A stretch of 12,066 nt of DNA from an uncultured Clostridia bacterium (GTDB taxonomy: Bacteria; Bacillota; Clostridia; Christensenellales; UBA1242). The position numbers were made by a program, and so were the translations under genes. The notes under the pieces were generated by a model. The model saw only the letters and a program-made list of their open reading frames with translations, was not told the origin of the DNA and made no database searches. The stretch is taken from assembly GCA_937874195.1 (NCBI GenBank), contig CALNBM010000081.1:1-12066 (forward strand). Reading direction: 5' to 3'. This document shows positions 6,335 through 12,066 of the stretch, in pieces. How positions within the stretch are numbered: position 1 is the first letter of the stretch; each line of letters begins with the position of its first letter.

Positions 6335-6346
6335 TTTATAATCTCC

Positions 6347-6553
6347 TTATATGCCCTTAACCGTTTTTAGTTCTCGTTCGGTTAAGATGGTTTTAACTCT
6401 GGCAATACTTTTTCTGCAAGTGTTAATTTGCATTGGATTAGTTAATTGTCCTGTTGCATTTGAAAAACGAAGATTAAATAACTCTTGTTTTAATTTTTTT
6501 AACTGAGATTGCAACTCTTCATTGGTCATTTCTTTTAAATCTTTTGCTTTCAT
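6347..6553 (-). CDS. rpmC: 50S ribosomal protein L29 (uL29)
   Basis: L29 is a small two-helix protein at the tunnel exit next to L23, in the area used by nascent-chain factors. Its 68 residues are normal. The first helix (MKAKDLKEMTNEELQSQLKK) and the loop LRFSNATGQLTNP (28-40) are clear, followed by the second basic helix with ARVKTILTEREL. The start codon shares one base with the stop of rplP (TAATG at 6551-6555), and GAGG lies a few bases upstream within rplP, so translation is probably coupled. Confidence 0.96.
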   Translation of the reverse strand: MKAKDLKEMTNEELQSQLKKLKQELFNLRFSNATGQLTNPMQINTCRKSIARVKTILTERELKTVKGI

Positions 6554-6993
6554 TAAACCTCACCACCTTCTTCTTTGTTTAATTCGTCACGCACAACGAA
6601 TTTTGTTTTGCAAGGAAGTTTATGACTAGCAAGTCGCATAGCTTCTCGTGCTTGTTCTACTGGAACTCCAGCAAGTTCAAACAGCACTCTGCCCGGTTTA
6701 ACCACCACAACATGATATTCTGGTGAACCTTTACCTTTACCCATACGAGTGTCGGCTGGACGCTTTGTTACTGGTTTATGAGGGAAAATATTTATCCATA
6801 CTTTTCCGCCACGCTTTGTGTAACGAGTCATAGCAATACGAGCTGCTTCCACTTGGTTTGCTTTTAACCAGCAAGGTTCAAGCGCAACTAATCCAAACTC
6901 GCCATAAGCAATTTTGGTTCCACGAGTGGCAACACCAGTCATTCTACCTCTAAATTGTTTTCTTCTTTTTTGTCTTCTTGGCATTAATAACAT
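6553..6993 (-). CDS. rplP: 50S ribosomal protein L16 (uL16)
   Basis: L16 helps place the A-site tRNA elbow and is needed late in 50S assembly. The protein has 146 residues, as usual (about 144). Landmarks are MPRRQKRRKQFRGRMTG (4-20), AARIAMTRYTKRGGKVWI (50-67), RMGKGKGSPE (83-92), VVKPGRVLFELAGV (97-110) and LASHKLPCKTKFV (121-133). In the loop after GSPE the usual Gly-Trp is Tyr-His. Two in-frame ATGs (6993 and 6984) are possible; the first, giving MLLMP, matches the common Bacillota start MLLP and overlaps the rpsC stop by one base, so it is preferred. The ribosome binding site must lie in the end of rpsC (AGGGGG). Confidence 0.96.
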   Translation of the reverse strand: MLLMPRRQKRRKQFRGRMTGVATRGTKIAYGEFGLVALEPCWLKANQVEAARIAMTRYTKRGGKVWINIFPHKPVTKRPADTRMGKGKGSPEYHVVVVKPGRVLFELAGVPVEQAREAMRLASHKLPCKTKFVVRDELNKEEGGEV

Positions 6994-7676
6994 TATTCTG
7001 CACCCCCTTCAACTTTGATAGCTGAAGTGTGAGCAACTGCTTTTTTGCCAATGATTTCGCCTTTGCAAATCCATACTTTAACGCCTAAAACACCAAATGT
7101 TGTGTGGGCTTCGCATATTGCATAGTCGATATCCGCTCTTAGAGTGTGAAGAGGCAATTTGCCTTCATGATAGTGCTCGGTTCTAGCCATTTCTGCACCG
7201 TCTAACCTTCCACTAACCATAACTTTGCAACCTTCTGCACCTGCGCGCATAACGCGTTGAATTGCCATTTTCATAGTTCTTCTAAAACTCATTCTCTTTT
7301 CTAGTTGTTGGCAAATACTTTGTGCAACAGTGTTTGCATCTAAATCAGGTCTTTTAACTTCTTTAATGTTAATGTTTATATTTTTATTGCCAGTTAAAGC
7401 GATAATTTCAGATTTTAATTCTTCCACACCTGCACCTTTCGTGCCAATTATAACACCTGGCCTAGAAGTGAAAATATCTATAATAAGTTTACCAGTGGTT
7501 CTTTCGATAAGAATTTTAGAAACATTAGAGTTCTTATGTTTGTTCATAATAAATTTTCTAATTTTGTTATCTTCAACTAAATTAACAGCGAACTGCTTTT
7601 TGTTACCAATCCAAGATGAACTCCAGTCTTTATTAATTCCAACTCGAAAACCATGCGGATTTACTTTTTGTCCCAT
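6993..7676 (-). CDS. rpsC: 30S ribosomal protein S3 (uS3)
   Basis: S3 forms part of the mRNA entry pore in the 30S head and has helicase activity with S4 and S5. The protein has 227 residues, within the usual 218-233. It starts MGQKVNPHGFRVG; the type II KH domain carries the RNA-binding loop GVIIGTKGAG (74-83, GxxG form GTKG); then RMSFRRTMKMAIQ (128-140), SGRLDGAEMARTE (155-167) and GVLGVKVWICKGE (195-207) in the C-terminal domain. AAGGAGA (7682-7688), five bases before the ATG, lies just downstream of the rplV stop. The stop overlaps the rplP start by one base (TAATG). Confidence 0.97.
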   Translation of the reverse strand: MGQKVNPHGFRVGINKDWSSSWIGNKKQFAVNLVEDNKIRKFIMNKHKNSNVSKILIERTTGKLIIDIFTSRPGVIIGTKGAGVEELKSEIIALTGNKNININIKEVKRPDLDANTVAQSICQQLEKRMSFRRTMKMAIQRVMRAGAEGCKVMVSGRLDGAEMARTEHYHEGKLPLHTLRADIDYAICEAHTTFGVLGVKVWICKGEIIGKKAVAHTSAIKVEGGAE

Positions 7677-7688
7677 ATTTTTCTCCTT

Positions 7689-8081
7689 TTATTTGCTTTT
7701 GGCACTGTCCAGCACTATTGTGATATGACATGTCCTTTTGATTATAGTGTCAACTCCACCTCTACCTCTAAATTGAACTCTTTTAAAGGAAGGTCCTTGA
7801 TTTGCACAAGCTTCTGCAACAATCAACTCATCTTTGTTAAGTCCTTTGTTGTTTTCAGCATTAGCGCCTGCAGAAACTAACACTTTTTTTACTATAATAG
7901 ATGCAGTGCTTGGAGTGATATCAAGAATAGCGCATGCATCACTAAATTTTTGACCTTTTATTATATCAAGCACTCTTTTTGCTTTGCTGGCACCCATTCT
8001 AATATAACGAGCGGTAGCAAAAGGTCTTTGGTCTTTATTTTCTTTTCTTTTTGCTGATTTTTCTCTTATTCTTTTAGCCAT
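7689..8081 (-). CDS. rplV: 50S ribosomal protein L22 (uL22)
   Basis: L22 spans the 50S subunit and its long beta-hairpin helps line the nascent peptide tunnel. With the ATG at 8081 the protein has 130 residues, against about 113 usual; the extra part is a basic N-terminal leader (1-20) before ATARYIRMGASKAKRVLD. Landmarks: AGANAENN (71-78), AEACANQGPSFKR (89-101), then the hairpin tip VQFRGRGGVDTIIKR (102-116) and CHITIVL. In most bacteria this tip reads like FRPRAxGRAxxIxKR, so the tunnel loop is a variant. A GTG at 8090 would add three residues, but it directly abuts the rpsS stop without a binding site; GGTG six bases ahead of 8081 supports the shorter start, though it is weak. Confidence 0.94.
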   Translation of the reverse strand: MAKRIREKSAKRKENKDQRPFATARYIRMGASKAKRVLDIIKGQKFSDACAILDITPSTASIIVKKVLVSAGANAENNKGLNKDELIVAEACANQGPSFKRVQFRGRGGVDTIIKRTCHITIVLDSAKSK

Positions 8082-8093
8082 ATTCTTCACCTA
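8082..8093 (-). promoter_or_regulatory. Weak ribosome binding site of rplV
   Basis: The only purine-rich match before rplV is AGGTG, about six bases before the ATG at 8081, overlapping the rpsS TAG stop (8091-8093). It is much poorer than the AAGGAGG sites of most genes in this cluster. Coupled re-initiation after rpsS could compensate. Confidence 0.5.
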
Positions 8094-8375
8094 CTTTTTG
8101 CCCTTAGTTACTTTTCTATCACCTGCATGACCTCTAAAAGTTCTAGTTGGAGCAAATTCACCTAATTTATGACCTATCATATCAATAGTGCAATAAACTG
8201 GTATATGCTTCAAGCCATTATGAACAGCGATAGTGTGTCCAACGAATTCAGGATAAATTGTTGAAGAACGGCTCCAAGTTTTAAGTACAACTTTTTTATT
8301 TTCTTCATTTAATTGATTAATTCGTTGCATTAGTCTTTCGTCAACATACGGTTTTTTCTTTAACGATCTACTCAT
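8091..8375 (-). CDS. rpsS: 30S ribosomal protein S19 (uS19)
   Basis: S19 forms a complex with S13 in the 30S head near the A-site tRNA and bridge B1a. The protein has 94 residues (usual about 92). It starts MSRSLKKKPYVDERL and carries WSRSSTIYPEFVGHTIAVHNG (34-54) and the C-terminal signature MIGHKLGEFAPTRTFRGHAG (66-85), all as expected. AGGAGTG precedes the start and overlaps the rplB stop (8385-8387). The order rplB-rpsS-rplV is standard. Confidence 0.97.
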   Translation of the reverse strand: MSRSLKKKPYVDERLMQRINQLNEENKKVVLKTWSRSSTIYPEFVGHTIAVHNGLKHIPVYCTIDMIGHKLGEFAPTRTFRGHAGDRKVTKGKK

Positions 8376-8384
8376 TTTTCACTC

Positions 8385-9212
8385 CTAATTCACACGCTTA
8401 ATAATAAGCTTTGTGCTAGATTTTTTTCTATTTCTTGTTTTAAATCCAAGAGCCGGTTTACTCCAAGGAGTTTGAGGTGATTTTCTTCCAACAGGAGATT
8501 TTCCTTCACCACCACCATGAGGGTGATCAACTGGGTTCATAACAGAACCTCTAACTGTTGGTCTAATACCCATGTGGCGAACTCTGCCTGCTTTTCCTAA
8601 TGAAACAATTTCATGTTCAAAATTGCCCACAGTACCTATTGTTGCCTTGCATAAAACAGGCACTAACCTTGTTTCTCCACTTGGAAGTTTAATAGTTGCA
8701 AATTTTTCATCGCGCGCCATTAACCTTGCTTCTCCACCAGCTGAACGAACAATTTGTCCGCCTTTTCCAGGTTGAAGTTCGATATTATGAATAACTGTTC
8801 CCACAGGCATATCTTTTAATCTAAGTGTGTTTCCCACTTTGATTTCAGCTTTTTCACCACTCATAATCATGTCGTTAACTTTTAAACCTTTTGGTGATAA
8901 AATATATCTTTTTTCACCATCAACATAATGTAGAAGTGCTATATATGCAGTTCTGTTTGGGTCGTATTCAATACCTGCAACTTTTGCTGGTATTCCATCT
9001 TTATTTCTTCTAAAATCGATTTCTCTATATTTAATTCGATTGCCACCACCATGATGCCTAACAGTGATTCTACCAGTATTGTTACGGCCTGACATCTTTT
9101 TCTTAGTCTTTAAAAGGGATTTTTCCGGGGTCTTTTTAGTTACTTCTTCAAAAGATGCAGTTGTATAGAATCTTCTAGCAGGAGATGTTGGATTATATGT
9201 TTTTATTGCCAT
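8385..9212 (-). CDS. rplB: 50S ribosomal protein L2 (uL2)
   Basis: L2 lies close to the peptidyl transferase centre, takes part in subunit joining and is among the most conserved ribosomal proteins. Its 275 residues are full length. Landmarks: GRNNTGRITVRHHGGG (42-57), REIDFRRNKDGIPAKV (63-78), GEARLMARD (160-168), the loop HPHGGGEGKSPVGRKSP (230-246) with the conserved histidine, and a basic C-terminus. A few positions in the tail (TPWSKPALGFKTRNRKK) differ from the more common GKPTLGKKTR. AGGAGG (9218-9223), five bases upstream, marks the start. Sixteen bases separate it from rplW. Confidence 0.98.
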   Translation of the reverse strand: MAIKTYNPTSPARRFYTTASFEEVTKKTPEKSLLKTKKKMSGRNNTGRITVRHHGGGNRIKYREIDFRRNKDGIPAKVAGIEYDPNRTAYIALLHYVDGEKRYILSPKGLKVNDMIMSGEKAEIKVGNTLRLKDMPVGTVIHNIELQPGKGGQIVRSAGGEARLMARDEKFATIKLPSGETRLVPVLCKATIGTVGNFEHEIVSLGKAGRVRHMGIRPTVRGSVMNPVDHPHGGGEGKSPVGRKSPQTPWSKPALGFKTRNRKKSSTKLIIKRVN

Positions 9213-9228
9213 AATTTCCTCCTAACTT

Positions 9229-9519
9229 TTACGATAGACTTTCGAAAAACTCAATCGCTTTGCTATCTGCTTTTAATTGCACAAAAGCTTTTTTAAAATC
9301 AGCTGTGTAGCCTTGTGTTTTTCCTTGTCTTTTTAATTTTCCCGATGCATTAGTAGTGTTCACTGATGCAACCTTAACACCAAATATTTCTTCAACAGCT
9401 TGCTTAATTTCAATTTTGTTAGCTTTTTTAGAAACAATGAAAGTGTATTTCTTATTTGAAATGTCTGCATAGCTTTTTTCGCTTAGAACTGGCTTAATAA
9501 TTATGTCGTAAGCTTTCAT
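9229..9519 (-). CDS. rplW: 50S ribosomal protein L23 (uL23)
   Basis: L23 sits at the tunnel exit and is the docking site for trigger factor and signal recognition particle. The protein has 96 residues, the usual length. It begins with the family motif IIIKPVLSEKSY (6-17), then YTFIVSKKANKIEIKQAVEEIFGVKVASVNT, with a shorter loop than archaeal forms, and ends in the usual acidic FFESL. The ATG shares a base with the rplD stop (TAATG, 9517-9521). AGGAGG (9530-9535) inside rplD, ten bases upstream, serves as binding site. Confidence 0.97.
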   Translation of the reverse strand: MKAYDIIIKPVLSEKSYADISNKKYTFIVSKKANKIEIKQAVEEIFGVKVASVNTTNASGKLKRQGKTQGYTADFKKAFVQLKADSKAIEFFESLS

Positions 9520-10139
9520 TATAAATAAGCCTCCTCAATAGATTTTATAGCATCTTCCGTTACCACAAGTTTGTCACACGAAATAATATCGTAAACATTT
9601 AGGAGTCCCGCTGTTGTAACATCAACGCTTTGCAAGTTTCCTGCAGCCTTTAAAAGGTTTGCGTTGTTATCCTTTGTAACAAAGATAACAGTTCTATTTA
9701 ATTTTAAATCTTCAAGCGCTTTAACAAGAACTTTTGTTTTTGGTTCTAAATCAATATTATTTAATACTATTAATTCTTTGTCTGCGAGCTTTGTGCTTAT
9801 TGCACTTTTGAAAGCTACTCTTCTAGTTTCTTTGTTAACTTTTTTAGAAAAGTCTCTTGGTTTTGGTGCAAATGCCAAACCACCACCTCTCCATTGTGGA
9901 GATTTCGTGGAACCTTGACGCGCTCTACCTGTACCTTTTTGACGCCATGGTTTTTTTGCATGTCCTCTAACTTCTGAGCGAGTTAGTGCGCTTTTTGTAC
10001 CTTGTCTTTGATTAGCTAAATATGCAACCACAACTTGATGGATTAAAGGTTCGTTGTATTCTTGACCAAACACTTTATCGCTTAGTTTAATAGTACCGCA
10101 TTCATCGCCAATTAAATTATATATTTTAACATTAGCCAT
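9519..10139 (-). CDS. rplD: 50S ribosomal protein L4 (uL4)
   Basis: L4 reaches into the peptide tunnel with a long loop and forms the constriction with L22. In E. coli it also represses the S10 operon through the mRNA leader; whether that occurs here is open, although a structured leader exists. The protein has 206 residues, as usual. The loop region is orthodox: QRQGTKSALTRSEVRG (44-59), KKPWRQKGTGRARQGS (62-77), SPQWRGGGLAFAPKPRDF (80-97). The C-terminal globular part ends VTEDAIKSIEEAYL, a normal ending. AAGGAGA (10147-10153), seven bases before the ATG, lies just after the rplC stop. Confidence 0.97.
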   Translation of the reverse strand: MANVKIYNLIGDECGTIKLSDKVFGQEYNEPLIHQVVVAYLANQRQGTKSALTRSEVRGHAKKPWRQKGTGRARQGSTKSPQWRGGGLAFAPKPRDFSKKVNKETRRVAFKSAISTKLADKELIVLNNIDLEPKTKVLVKALEDLKLNRTVIFVTKDNNANLLKAAGNLQSVDVTTAGLLNVYDIISCDKLVVTEDAIKSIEEAYL

Positions 10140-10158
10140 TTATCTTTCTCCTTGAACC

Positions 10159-10794
10159 TTAATTTGCCTTAATTGCACTTCTAATTGAAACTAAACTACC
10201 TTTGTTTCCGGGAACTGCACCTTTAATAAGCAGAATATTTCTGTCTGCATCCACTTGAACTACTTTCAAGTTAAGGATGTTTACTTTTTCATTTCCATAT
10301 CTCCCTGCCATTTTTCTACCTTTGTAGACTTTGCTAGGAGTTGCACTAGAACCGATTGATCCCACATGACGATGAATCGGACCTCCACCGTGACTCATTC
10401 TATGACGACCGAAGTTGTATTTTTTGATAGTTCCTGTGAAGCCGTGACCTTTAGTTAAACCTATCACATCCACAAGTTCACCTTCTTCAAAAATATCGCA
10501 AGTGATTTTGTCGCCCAATTTTAACATTTGTGAGTTTTCTAGTTTAAATTCTTTTAATGATTTTTTTGCTGGAACTTGTGCTTTTTTAAATTGACCTAAA
10601 AGTGGTTTATTTACTAGCTTTTCTTTTGTTTCGCCAAAAGCAAGTTGCACTGCATTATATCCATCATTTTCTTTTGTTTTAACTTGTGTTACATAACATG
10701 GACCTGCTTCAATAACAGTAACAGGAACAACAAGCCCATCTGAGCTAAAGATTTGTGTCATACCAAGTTTTTTGCCAAGTATTGCTTTTTTCAT
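10159..10794 (-). CDS. rplC: 50S ribosomal protein L3 (uL3)
   Basis: L3 is one of the first proteins in 50S assembly; its loop approaches the peptidyl transferase centre. The protein has 211 residues, as usual. Landmarks: MKKAILGKKLGMTQIF (1-16), the motif GLTKGHGFTGTIKKYNF (112-128), the central extension SHGGGPIHRHVGSIGSSATPS (134-154) and KGRKMAGRYGNEKV (158-171). AGGAGG (10804-10809) lies nine bases upstream, between the rpsJ stop and the start. All core motifs are present and nothing is odd. Confidence 0.98.
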   Translation of the reverse strand: MKKAILGKKLGMTQIFSSDGLVVPVTVIEAGPCYVTQVKTKENDGYNAVQLAFGETKEKLVNKPLLGQFKKAQVPAKKSLKEFKLENSQMLKLGDKITCDIFEEGELVDVIGLTKGHGFTGTIKKYNFGRHRMSHGGGPIHRHVGSIGSSATPSKVYKGRKMAGRYGNEKVNILNLKVVQVDADRNILLIKGAVPGNKGSLVSIRSAIKAN

Positions 10795-10817
10795 TGCTTA
10801 ATTCCTCCTACTTTTAT

Positions 10818-11126
10818 TTAAAGCTTAATATTGATACTAACTCCAGCAGGAAGTTCAACTTGACGAAGTGCTTCTATTGCCTTAGCTGACGGATTAAAAA
10901 TATCAATTAGCCTTTTATGTGTTTTCATTTCAAATTGTTCACGCGAATCTTTATGTTTGTGAGGTGAACGAATAACTGTTACCACTTCTCTTTTTGTTGG
11001 AAGAGGAACGGGACCACTAATTTTAGCACCAAATCTAATTGCAGTGTCAATAATTCTTTTACATGCACCATCAATTAAACCGTGGTCGTATGCGCTAAGT
11101 TTAATTCTCATTTTTTGTGTTGCCAT
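10818..11126 (-). CDS. rpsJ: 30S ribosomal protein S10 (uS10), first gene of the operon
   Basis: S10 is part of the 30S head and also acts as NusE in transcription antitermination with NusB. Its 102 residues match the family exactly: KMRIKLSAYDHGLIDGACKR, GPVPLPTK (38-45), the SPHKHKDSREQFEMKTHKR loop (54-72) and the ending LPAGVSINIKL. AAGGAGA (11133-11139) is six bases before the ATG. It is the first gene of the cluster: upstream is a leader with a good promoter, not tuf or fusA, so the operon appears to start here. Confidence 0.98.
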   Translation of the reverse strand: MATQKMRIKLSAYDHGLIDGACKRIIDTAIRFGAKISGPVPLPTKREVVTVIRSPHKHKDSREQFEMKTHKRLIDIFNPSAKAIEALRQVELPAGVSINIKL

Positions 11127-11384
11127 TATTTATCTCCTTAATATTTTTCTATAAATAATTTACCTAAACCATTAATACTCGCTTAAGTTGGAACTATTTT
11201 CCAACACTGCACCGTGTGTTCTGCACCATACTTTAAAAAAAATCGCTGTATGAAAATTTAAAATAGTGCTTTGAAAAAAAATAGTTTAGTCATTTCAATC
11301 TAGTTGAAACTCTTAAAAATGGCAAATTATCCTTAAATTTTGGCACTTTTTAAGGTAACTTCGCCAACTTTTTTAAATACAGCG
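11127..11384 (-). promoter_or_regulatory. Structured 5' leader of the S10 operon (candidate autoregulatory RNA)
   Basis: From a predicted start near 11383 the untranslated leader is about 255 nt. Possible helices read by eye on the minus strand: CGCUGUAU at the very 5' end (11377-11384) with AUACAGCG (11244-11251), a perfect 8-bp long-range pair followed by eight U (11235-11242); UUGGC/GCCAA (11363-11367 with 11340-11344); CCUUAAA/UUUAAGG (11349-11355 with 11331-11337), which crosses the previous helix and so is either exclusive with it or a pseudoknot; a 6-bp hairpin at 11293-11309; and a 7-bp hairpin at 11187-11205. The closing helix plus U-run looks like a possible attenuation point. L4 controls S10 operons through leaders in gamma-proteobacteria; that this one is controlled is inference. 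Confidence 0.5.
11187..11205 (-). other. Perfect 7-bp hairpin in the rpsJ leader
   Basis: GTTGGAA and TTCCAAC enclose a five-base loop. It lies about 50 nt ahead of the rpsJ ribosome binding site. No T-run follows on the minus strand, so it is not a terminator; it may be a protein-binding or structural element. The direct repeat GGTGCAG occurs twice just upstream (11207-11213 and 11221-11227). Confidence 0.6.
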
Positions 11385-11389
11385 TTGAT

Positions 11390-11418
11390 AGTTTACTAAA
11401 TTATCTTCTACTTGTCAA
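11390..11418 (-). promoter_or_regulatory. Sigma-A-type promoter of the S10 operon
   Basis: On the minus strand a perfect -35 box TTGACA (11413-11418), a 17-base spacer and TAAACT as -10 (11390-11395, four of six consensus bases). The predicted start is near 11383. It is the best promoter match upstream of rpsJ and points into the operon. No equally good second promoter was seen within the tightly packed cluster. Confidence 0.75.
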
Positions 11419-11508
11419 CGGTTTTAGCAAAATTTTTTTTATTGTTTATACTTTTTTTTAAAGACATTATTGTTAAAATTCATTGGTGATTTACTTAAAG
11501 TGTCATTA

Positions 11509-11532
11509 TTTATACAACGAAATATGTATAAA
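11509..11532. repeat. Inverted repeat, 8-bp arms
   Basis: TTTATACA and TGTATAAA are perfect inverted arms around an 8-base spacer. It lies about 90 bp upstream of the operon -35 box. It could be an operator or a chance palindrome in AT-rich DNA. Confidence 0.5.
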
Positions 11533-11660
11533 CTAATTGCAAGAAGTTTTATATGTTTAAACAATTTTTTAAAGATATGATTGATATAATGTTTAATATA
11601 AATTAAAAAAATTTTAATATATTAAAAACTTATTACAAAATGCTTAAACTCTTACAAAAA

Positions 11661-11770
11661 TCAATCTAACCAAATTAATCTAACTATATCAATCTTACCA
11701 TATTAAATTTAACTTTATCAATCTTAACTATATCAATCTTACCATATTAAATCTAACTATATCATCTAAC
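11661..11770. repeat. Tandem array A: eight copies of a 14-15 bp motif
   Basis: Copies of a motif close to TCAATCTTAACTATA begin at 11661, 11675, 11689, 11703, 11718, 11733, 11747 and 11762, so spacing is 14 or 15 bases throughout. A higher-order period of 44 bases (three units) is also present: 11681-11713 and 11725-11757 differ at one base in 33. The array lies about 240 bp or more upstream of the operon promoter. It is too short in period for CRISPR and is non-coding. It may be a variable-number repeat or a set of protein-binding sites. Confidence 0.8.
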
Positions 11771-11870
11771 TAATTTTAATTTTTTTATTGTTTACATGTA
11801 TTTGAGTAAATCAAAATTATAATAATAATCTAATAGTTTAAATAAAACTAAATTCTAATCAAAAAAAAAT

Positions 11871-11995
11871 TATACTAGTTTTAAAACTTTATACTATTTT
11901 TAAATCCTTGCTTATACTAATTTTTAATCTTTATTTATACTATTTTTAATTCTTCGTTTATAATTTTTAAATCCTTGCTTATACTAATTTTAAAA
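11871..11995. repeat. Tandem array B: six copies of a 19-23 bp motif
   Basis: Units beginning TATACTA or TATAAT, followed by a T-run and often AAATCCTTGCT, start at 11871, 11890, 11913, 11936, 11959 and 11980 (spacing 19, 23, 23, 23, 21). Two of the units with their flanks form an identical stretch of nearly 30 bases repeated 67 bases apart. The spacing is near two DNA turns. Each unit holds a -10-like hexamer on the plus strand, but no downstream gene is visible. Confidence 0.75.
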
Positions 11996-12066
11996 CTTTC
12001 CTTAGTTAAACGCATTATTAAATTATTACATAAAATTTAAAGCTTTAATTTGCGTATATAAGTTGC

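Larger units (their letters stand above)
11419..12066. other. Gene-free AT-rich region upstream of the operon promoter
   Basis: No open frame of useful length, RNA gene or known element is visible on either strand. The region is extremely AT-rich, with long T- and A-runs. Its visible structure is an inverted repeat at 11509-11532 and two arrays of short tandem motifs (11661-11770 and 11871-11995). The usual upstream neighbours of the S10 operon (tuf, fusA, rpsG, rpsL) are not present. No DnaA-box-like TTATCCACA was found. Confidence 0.7.

Noticed and set aside
6553..7676. Alternative genetic code (TGA as Trp)
   Set aside because: Trp positions checked in S3 and L16 are TGG, and no in-frame TGA interrupts the ribosomal genes, so code 11 fits.
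8082..8090. GTG start for L22 at 8090
   Set aside because: It abuts the rpsS stop with no binding site; the ATG at 8081 gives MAKRIREK and a modest GGTG at proper distance.
11661..11995. CRISPR array
   Set aside because: Units are 14-23 bp, degenerate and directly adjacent, without unique spacers, and no cas gene is near.
11419..12066. Chromosomal replication origin
   Set aside because: The arrays are iteron-like, but no DnaA-box consensus and no dnaA or dnaN gene is visible.

Overview
The window is dominated by the S10-spc ribosomal protein cluster of an AT-rich bacterium, read on the minus strand from about 11.1 kb down to 1.45 kb. It holds 21 consecutive genes in the canonical bacterial order: rpsJ, rplC, rplD, rplW, rplB, rpsS, rplV, rpsC, rplP, rpmC, rpsQ, rplN, rplX, rplE, rpsN, rpsH, rplF, rplR, rpsE, rpmD, rplO. 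Strong AAGGAGG-type ribosome binding sites, the zinc-type S14, the presence of L30 and TGG codons for Trp suggest an uncultured low-GC Bacillota (Clostridia-like) with the standard code rather than a mycoplasma. This placement is inference from style, not from a search.

Layout. Positions 1-1451 (+) carry the 3' part of a beta-CASP metallo-beta-lactamase gene, followed by a clean intrinsic terminator at 1456-1481. Directly abutting it, the convergent ribosomal cluster ends in a 3'-truncated rplO (111 codons against about 146 in the family). Its last native codons fall in the T-run of that terminator, and no secY or adk follows. This is a sharp junction: either a chimeric contig or a genuine rearrangement. 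From 1455 to 11126 the ribosomal genes are packed with gaps of at most about 23 nt. Most ribosome binding sites overlap the stop codon of the gene before, and three gene pairs overlap by one base as TAATG.

Upstream of rpsJ lies a good sigma-A-type promoter (TTGACA, 17 nt, TAAACT, minus strand, 11390-11418), giving a leader of roughly 255 nt with several possible RNA helices. Beyond it, 11419-12066 is gene-free and very AT-rich. It contains an inverted repeat and two separate tandem arrays of short motifs (8 copies at 14-15 bp spacing; 6 copies at 19-23 bp spacing).

The genes act together as building blocks of both ribosomal subunits and are probably cotranscribed and translationally coupled. 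The unusual parts are: a 154-residue Lys/Ala/Val/Pro-rich N-terminal extension on L30 that contains a recent 62-residue-period duplication; a zinc-ribbon L24 with a 70-residue basic tail; divergent L6 and L22 segments; four similar modules in the tail of the nuclease-like protein; and the repeat arrays upstream of the operon. I found no mobile element, CRISPR array, tRNA or rRNA.
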